Part shown: positions 58,447 to 64,000 of the stretch, piece by piece
How positions within the stretch are numbered: the first letter of the stretch is position 1
Layout of the letters: every line of letters starts with the position of its first letter
Assembly: GCA_963761775.1 (NCBI GenBank)
Contig: CAVXIF010000011.1
Coordinates: 558,001-622,000, forward strand
DNA: 64,000 nucleotides
Reading direction: 5' to 3'
Source of the DNA: Parerythrobacter_A sp963761775
GTDB lineage: Bacteria > Pseudomonadota > Alphaproteobacteria > Sphingomonadales > Sphingomonadaceae
Position numbers and translations under genes: made by a program
Notes under the pieces: model-generated
The model's input: the letters and a program-made list of their open reading frames with translations, nothing else
The model's database searches: none
What the model was told of the DNA's origin: nothing

Positions 58447-60834
58447 AAAGGCATCGGGGGCGGCGCTGTCATCGTTGTAGAAGACGGGCGCGATCACGGT
58501 GATATCGGGCAAATGGGTGCCGCCACGGAACGGATCGTTCACAACATAGGCATCGCCGCGCCTGATGCCGCGTTCGTCATGCGGTACGCCAATCGGAGCA
58601 AGGCCACGCGCCTCGATAACGCGCGCGACGGAATCGCCCATGCTGCCCAGATGTACGGGAATGTGCGGTGCATTGGCGATGAGCGCGCCCGAACGGTCGA
58701 ACAGCGCGCAGGAAAAATCGAGCCGTTCCTTGATATTGACCGAAGTGGCGGTGTTTTGCAGCACCACGCCCATTTCCTCGGCAAGTGCCATGAAGAGGTT
58801 GTTGAATATCTCCAACCGCATCGGATCGACGGCGGTACCCGCGGCCGCCTGCCGTTCGACCGGCACTGTGCGGGTCAGCACCAGACTGTCCTCATCCGCA
58901 AGACGCCCCTGCCAGCCTTCGTCGATAACGGTCGTCGAGCCAGGATCGATGACCAGCGCGGGACCGGCGATATCCTGCCCGCTTCGCAATGCACCGCGAT
59001 TATAGGTCTGCCAGTCGCCGGATGCGGTGTCGCCCGCATGATCGATATGTATCGGTGCGCTTGCCAGCCCGCCGGTCTTCCCGATGGCTTCGACGCTCAG
59101 GGCCTCGACAATGATCGCCGCCGCGTCGTCGGAATAGCCGTATCGCTGGCGGTGCAGGGTGCGGAACGATGCTGCCATCGCGTCGGTATCTTCGCAGGCG
59201 ACCGTCAGCACGGAATCGCTGCCGTCGAAACGCAGGCGGGCGCGCGGTGTCACTTCGATATTGCGGGCTGCGATGTCTTGCTCCGTCAATGCCGCACGTG
59301 CTTCGGTTTCAAGCGCCGCGAGCGCATCTTCGAACCCGTCGAGCAGGGGGCGAACAAGACTGGTCTCGCGGATCGCCTTTACGGGTGCCAGGCCGATGCC
59401 ATAGGCCGACAGAATACCCGCAAGTGGATGGACCAGAACGGTTTCGATGCCCAGCTCGTCGGCCACGCTGCATGCATGTTGTCCGCCCGCCCCGCCGAAG
59501 CAGGCGAGTGCATATCCTGTAACATCGTGCCCGCGCGCAACGGAAATCTTGCGGATGGCATTGGCCATGCCGTCGTTGGCAATGGCGAGAAAGCCGCGCG
59601 CGATATCCGCCAGCGGCTTGGGCGAGGGGAGTACATCGGCGATTTCGCTCAATCGCTTGTGCGCGGCGGCGGGGTCCAGCGGTTCATCGCCAGCGGGGCC
59701 GAACACATTGGGGAAGAAAGCCGGGTCCAGGCGGCCCAGAAACAGGTTGCAGTCGGTGACGGTCAGCGGCCCGCCCTTGCGATAGCATGCCGGACCGGGG
59801 TCGGCGCCCGCGCTGTGTGGGCCGACGCGAAAAGCGCGCCGTCGAAACTGCAAATAGAGCCGCCGCCGGCCGCGACGGTGTGGATCTGCATCATCGGGGC
59901 GGCGACGCGGACTCCCGCGACTACGTTTTCTGCCGTCAGTTCCAGTGCGCCCGCATAGTGTGAGACATCGGTGCTGGTCCCGCCCATGTCGAACCCGATC
60001 AGCTTGCGATAGCCTAGCGGCTCGCCCGCCGCGACCATTCCGATGACGCCGCCTGCCGGGCCGGACAGGATGGCGTCCTTCCCACAAAAGGCATCGGCAT
60101 CCGCCAGCCCGCCATTCGATTGCATGAACCGCAGGCGTTGGACCGGCGAAAGGTCACGCCGCAGCCCGTCGATATACCGTTGAAGCACCGGGGAAAGATA
60201 GGCATCCACAACCGTCGTATCGCCACGCGGGACCAGTTTGATAAGCGGCGCGATTTCATGGTTTACGCTGACTTGCGTGAAGCCGGTGGCGCGAGCGATT
60301 TGCGCCAGCTTTGTCTCGTGATCATGGTATTTCCAGCCATGCACCAGCACGATGGCGACAGCGTCGAAACCGCTATCGCGCAATTTGGCGAAAGCAATGC
60401 GCGCCGCATCTTCATCGAGCGGCGTCAGGACTTCGCCACTGGCGCTCATGCGTTCGTCTATCTCGACGACTTGCGCAGGCAGCTGTTCGGGCAGGATGAT
60501 ATGCCGCGCAAAAATTTCGGGTCGCGCCTGTGTGCCGATGGCCAGCGCATCGGCGAAGCCGCGCGTCGTGACCAGTGCAACCCGTTCGCCCTTTCGTTCC
60601 AGCAGGGCATTGGGCGACCGTGGTGCCGATGCGCAATTCGGCAACCGGCCCGTCGCCATGCGCCTGCATCAAACGCCGTACCGCTTCGGTCGCGGCATCG
60701 TCGTAGTGTCCCGGCTTTTCGGACAGGAGTTTGTCGGTGACAAGTTTGCCGGACGGGGTGATGGCAACCACATCGGTGAAGGTGCCGCCACGATCGATCG
60801 CGAAGCGCCAGGAGGGAAGGGTATCGTTCGCCAT
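58447..60834 (-). pseudogene. 5-oxoprolinase/hydantoinase-type protein, truncated and broken
   Basis: Members hydrolyse 5-oxoproline or hydantoins with ATP. The HyuA half is recognisable: WRFAIDRGGTFTDVVAIT, GFDMGGTSTDVSHYAG, and GPHSAGADPGPACYRKGGP, then the start of the HyuB half (MRLEIFNNLFMALAEEMGVV; NDPFRGGTHLPDITVIAPVF). About 130 residues into HyuB it stops and recombinase sequence takes over, so roughly 400 residues are missing. Two further breaks: near 60611-60614 the text between TTVA and NALLERKGERV lacks two bases, and near 59829 one base is missing between GALF and RVGPHSAG. As written it cannot be made as one chain. The fragment 59763-60659 and the 57865-60087 frame are pieces of it. 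Confidence 0.85.
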
Positions 60835-60865
60835 GCGCTTTACCCTCTATCCCGCCGCGAACCCG

Positions 60866-61318
60866 TTACACTGCAGGACAGCGCAGCATTGTCTGTGACG
60901 GAGCGCGCGGCGGTTGCCAGCGCAGCTTGTCGGGTGTCAGCATGGAGACGCGCACCAGCGATACGGTTGGCGGCGACAGGCTCACCATCGGATCGGGCGG
61001 GGCGCCTTCTTCCATCGTGGTGAACCGGATATTGTCGTCGAGCAGGGTCCAGTCGCCCGTGCTGTCGAATGTCGTGAACCGCCCGTCGGATGCCAGCGTA
61101 ACGAACGCGTCGCTGGCACAGCCGATGTCCTGCGGCGCCCACGTGCCGAACAGCGCAGCGCGGCGATCTTCGCTGGACGCGGCAGCCGGAGTCACGCGGG
61201 TCTGTATGCGCGGTTCGGAACGGTTCACTTGCGACGCGCGGTCGGTATCGCCCGCTTCCCCGCATCCCCACACCAATGTGCAAGCAGCAGCGGCAAGACA
61301 GGCGATGGCGGTTTTCAA
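60866..61318 (-). CDS. small lipoprotein of unknown function
   Basis: A 150-aa protein whose start I place at the TTG at 61318, since GGGAG lies 9 bases before it and the product then opens MKTAIACLAAAACTLVWGC, a compact lipoprotein signal peptide with the lipobox at LVWGC. Longer in-frame ATG starts at 61357 and 61366 exist. The mature domain (FGTWAPQDIGCASDAFVTLA; RFTTFDSTGDWTLLDDNIRF) resembles small secreted lipocalin/META-like beta-barrel folds, but no family is certain. Confidence 0.6.
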   Translation of the reverse strand: MKTAIACLAAAACTLVWGCGEAGDTDRASQVNRSEPRIQTRVTPAAASSEDRRAALFGTWAPQDIGCASDAFVTLASDGRFTTFDSTGDWTLLDDNIRFTTMEEGAPPDPMVSLSPPTVSLVRVSMLTPDKLRWQPPRAPSQTMLRCPAV

Positions 61319-61476
61319 AACAATATGCTCCCGAAACCGGCGACCATGCGCTTTCATAAACGCCATCGGCCCCGACCGTTCACTGCAATGTGTGCAAACC
61401 GGCGCGATGGCGCAAGCCGGGACGGGTATTTTTGCCTTGAAAAGACGCGGGCAGTAGCAGAACGGCAGGAGCGGAC

Positions 61477-63276
61477 ATGATACCGATGCCTTCCCCCCAT
61501 GCCCTCGCGGCGATGATCGTCACGATCCTGATGTTCGTGGGATTTGCACGCGGACGGGTCGGCGTGGAGATTGTCTCGCTGCTCACGATCGCGGTGATCG
61601 CGGTGGGTCTGTATTTCTTCCCGCTGCCCGACACCGGCCCGACCGACGGCCTGCAACTCGCCTTTTCGGGGTTTGGACATTACGCGCTCATTACGATCTG
61701 CGCGCTGATGATCATGGGGCGCGGGCTGGTGGTTACCGGCGCGCTGGAACCTGCCGCTCGGTTCCTGGAAAGCGTTTTCAAGTGGAACCTGCAAGCCGGG
61801 CTGCTGGTCTCGCTGGTGCTGGCGTTTTTCCTGTCGATGGGCGTCAACGACACGCCGGTGCTGGTGCTGCTGCTGCCGATATTCGTGGCGCTGGCGCAGC
61901 GCGGGGCGATGCCGGCTTCCAAAACGCTAATCCCGCTGAACGCCGCCGTGCTCATTGGCGGCATGGCGACCACCATCGGCACTTCGACGAACATTCTGGT
62001 GGTATCCATCGCAACCGATCTCGGCATGCGGCCTATCGGGGTCTTCGACTTTGCGCCTATCGTGCTGGTCGCCGGACTGGTGGCACTGCCCTATCTGTGG
62101 CTGGTGATGCCACGTCTGCTGGGCGACAATCGCGTCGAGGATACCAGTGTGCGCCGGCGGTTCCACACCCGCCTCAGGATCAGTGACGACAGCGAACTGA
62201 TCGGACAGAATATCGCGGACATTGCCGAGCGTCTGCCCGATGATATCGTTTTTCACGACATGCCAAGCGGCCCGCTTACCGCGCAACAGCGGGTTCATAT
62301 TTCGGGCACACATGATGCCTTGGAAGAAGCAATGCGGACGCTTCGCACCGATGCGGCACCGACCTGGGTGCTGCAACGGATCAAACGGCGCGCGCAGGCC
62401 TCGCGCGAAGACGTGGTGGTGGTTGAAATGACGATTACGGCGGACTCGCGCCTGCTCAACCGATCCCTGCCCACGTCCGGCATTGCCGATCTCTACGGGG
62501 TTGCTGTTCTGGGCACGCATCGTCCGCAACGCCTGCTGCCGGAACACAAGACCTTCAGCGTGGGCGGCGATATGCGCTTTGCCGAGGGCGACGTGCTGCT
62601 GGTAACCGGCCTGCCCAAAGACTTGCAGGCCTTCGCGCGCGACGACAGCCTGTTGCAACTGGAAGGCGCACGGGAGTTGCCGCGCCGGTCCAAGGCGGTT
62701 CTCGCGGCAGCCATCATGCTTGGCAGTGTGGGGCTTGCCTCCATCGGTCTGCTGCCGATTGCCGTCTCGGCGCTGGCTGGCGCGATCCTGATGTTCGTGA
62801 CCGGATGCGTAAAGTTCGACCGGGTAGGGCGCGCGCTGTCGGCCAAGGTCATCGTGCTGGTCGCCGCCAGCATCGCCATCGGGCGGATTATCGATGACAG
62901 CGGGGCGGCGGGATGGCTGGGCGACACCATGTCGCTCGGTCTGGTCTATCTATCGCCCGCAATGGTGCTGGCCACGATCATGCTGTTCGTGACGATCCTG
63001 ACCAACTTCGCCTCCAACGCCACCGCCGCCACGGTCGGCACGCCGATAGCGTTTAGCATCGCCACCACGCTGGGCCTGCCGCCCGAGCCGCTGATCCTCG
63101 CCGTGCTGTTCGGCTGCAACCTGTGCTACGCCACGCCTATCGCTTACCAGACCAACATGCTTATCATGGCCGAGGGCAGCTACGAGTTCCGCGACTACAT
63201 CCGCACCGGCGTCCCGCTGGTGTTGCTGATGGTGACGACCCTGTCGCTGTTGCTCGTGATGACGTATGGCCTTTGA
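61477..63276 (+). CDS. SLC13-type permease with central TrkA_C-like domains
   Basis: A 599-aa inner-membrane protein. Two hydrophobic halves (about residues 8-220 and 400-599) flank a soluble region (about 225-390) that contains RISDDSELIGQNIADI and SVGGDMRFAEGDVLLVTGLP, like TrkA_C/RCK_C domains. This is the SLC13/CitM-like layout for Na+-coupled dicarboxylate, sulfate or related anion uptake; MGVNDTPVLVLLLPI and TTIGTSTNILVVSIA carry typical motif features. The substrate is unknown. It is divergent from the lipoprotein gene, about 158 bp apart. Confidence 0.85.
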   Translation: MIPMPSPHALAAMIVTILMFVGFARGRVGVEIVSLLTIAVIAVGLYFFPLPDTGPTDGLQLAFSGFGHYALITICALMIMGRGLVVTGALEPAARFLESVFKWNLQAGLLVSLVLAFFLSMGVNDTPVLVLLLPIFVALAQRGAMPASKTLIPLNAAVLIGGMATTIGTSTNILVVSIATDLGMRPIGVFDFAPIVLVAGLVALPYLWLVMPRLLGDNRVEDTSVRRRFHTRLRISDDSELIGQNIADIAERLPDDIVFHDMPSGPLTAQQRVHISGTHDALEEAMRTLRTDAAPTWVLQRIKRRAQASREDVVVVEMTITADSRLLNRSLPTSGIADLYGVAVLGTHRPQRLLPEHKTFSVGGDMRFAEGDVLLVTGLPKDLQAFARDDSLLQLEGARELPRRSKAVLAAAIMLGSVGLASIGLLPIAVSALAGAILMFVTGCVKFDRVGRALSAKVIVLVAASIAIGRIIDDSGAAGWLGDTMSLGLVYLSPAMVLATIMLFVTILTNFASNATAATVGTPIAFSIATTLGLPPEPLILAVLFGCNLCYATPIAYQTNMLIMAEGSYEFRDYIRTGVPLVLLMVTTLSLLLVMTYGL

Positions 63277-63318
63277 GTGATCCACGACCGGTCCGCGACG
63301 AAACAAGGAAACAGAATT

Positions 63319-64000
63319 ATGCGCACCCTCGTTACCGCCCTTTGTGGTGTTGCCGCCTTGGCCCTCGCACCGTCCGCTTCGGCCAATGATATTCGCGAGG
63401 CAGTGCAGGCTGACATGCCAAGTCTGATGGCGCTGTATCGCGATCTGCACGCCAATCCGGAACTGAGCTTTCAGGAAACCGAAACCGCCGCGAAGCTGGC
63501 CGGGGAACTGCGCGAGGCAGGCTATACCGTGACCGAAGGGGTGGGGCAGACGGAAATCGTTGCCGTGCTGGAAAATGGCGACGGGCCGGTGGTGATGTTG
63601 CGCGCGGACATGGATGGCCTGCCGGTGATCGAGCAGACCGGGCTGCCTTATGCGTCGAAGCGGACAGCTGTGCCTGCGTCGGGCGTGGAAACGGGAGTCA
63701 TGCACGCCTGTGGGCATGATACGCATATGGCGGGTCTTGTCGGCGCGGCACGGGTGCTGGCCGATAATCGCGACGATTGGTCCGGCACGCTGGTGCTGAT
63801 CGGACAGCCTGCGGAGGAAGTCGGGCTGGGCGCGGTGGCCATGCTCGACGACGGTCTGTTTACCCGCTTTCCCAAGCCCGACTATGTGCTGGCGTTCCAC
63901 GATGCGGCGGGTGCGCCTGCCGGGGCTATCGGCTATTCCAGCGGCTTCGCGCTCGCCAATGTCGACAGCGTCGATCTAACGGTCCGCGGCGTAGGCGGGC
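63319..64000 (+). CDS. M20 family amidohydrolase/peptidase, secreted (5' part, cut by window edge)
   Basis: Only the first 227 residues are in the window. A signal peptide (MRTLVTALCGVAALALAPSA) comes first, then the M20 fold: LYRDLHANPELSFQETETA, VVMLRADMDGLPV with the first metal-binding Asp, and MHACGHDTHMAGLVGAA. These match the carboxypeptidase/hippurate hydrolase group. The ATG at 63319 follows AAGGAA. It lies 42 bp after the SLC13 gene and may share its transcript. Confidence 0.88.
   Translation, partial: MRTLVTALCGVAALALAPSASANDIREAVQADMPSLMALYRDLHANPELSFQETETAAKLAGELREAGYTVTEGVGQTEIVAVLENGDGPVVMLRADMDGLPVIEQTGLPYASKRTAVPASGVETGVMHACGHDTHMAGLVGAARVLADNRDDWSGTLVLIGQPAEEVGLGAVAMLDDGLFTRFPKPDYVLAFHDAAGAPAGAIGYSSGFALANVDSVDLTVRGVGG

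Overview
This window is a high-GC, gene-dense stretch of chromosome from an alphaproteobacterium, most likely Sphingomonadales and close to the Erythrobacteraceae. The placement rests on a DivL pseudo-kinase (Tyr in place of the phospho-accepting His) heading a divL-tsaE-amgK-murU-addB-addA-trxA block, an xerD-accA pair, a recG/sdhE-mfd block, a zapA-6S RNA-fau block beside tkt-gap-pgk-fba, Flp-type pilins, and sphingomonad-style TonB-receptor and DUF families. It was assigned by reading proteins, not by database search.

Layout. 1-3.5 kb: xerD, accA and an M48/LysM lipoprotein peptidase. 3.5-4.1 kb: two Flp pilins. 4.1-7.0 kb: MutT-like Nudix, tRNA-Arg, a phospholipase-D-like enzyme and folE. 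7.0-10.1 kb: a TetR regulator divergent from a TonB receptor, with a perfect palindrome in the receptor promoter. 10.1-23.7 kb: peroxiredoxin, ahcY with an AT-rich palindrome upstream, then the tightly overlapping divL...addA run and trxA. 23.7-29.6 kb: an inositol-phosphatase-family gene and argJ on the minus strand, two small secreted proteins, secA. 29.6-39.5 kb: tRNA-Asn, nadK, an EAL phosphodiesterase, mfd, sdhE, recG, a UbiB-like kinase, DUF3429, tRNA-Pro. 39.6-44.3 kb: thyA and a branched-chain 2-oxoacid dehydrogenase operon (E1 alpha, E1 beta, E2). 44.3-46.8 kb: a secreted protein, tRNA-Asp, DUF2842, fau, 6S RNA, zapA and a coiled-coil partner. 47-54 kb: a central-carbon operon (tkt, gap, pgk, thioesterase, putative 2OG oxygenase, fba, thiE). 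54-57.8 kb: L,D-transpeptidase, M23 peptidase, a small secreted protein, efp, suhB. 57.9-60.8 kb: tRNA-Leu abutted by a serine-recombinase remnant that reads in frame into a truncated 5-oxoprolinase/hydantoinase. 60.9-64 kb: a lipoprotein, an SLC13-type transporter, and the 5' part of an M20 amidohydrolase cut by the window edge.

Sequence quality matters here. At least ten small indels break otherwise intact core genes (M48 peptidase, divL, addA twice, secA, zapA, tkt twice, the oxoprolinase twice). Several sit in short G, C or A/T runs and hit genes expected to be essential, so most are probably base-calling or assembly errors. I found no CRISPR array, rRNA operon, intact insertion sequence, toxin-antitoxin pair or recognisable defence island. 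The most unusual locus is the oxoprolinase-recombinase junction at tRNA-Leu. No stretch above 300 bp lacks a gene, RNA or gene remnant.
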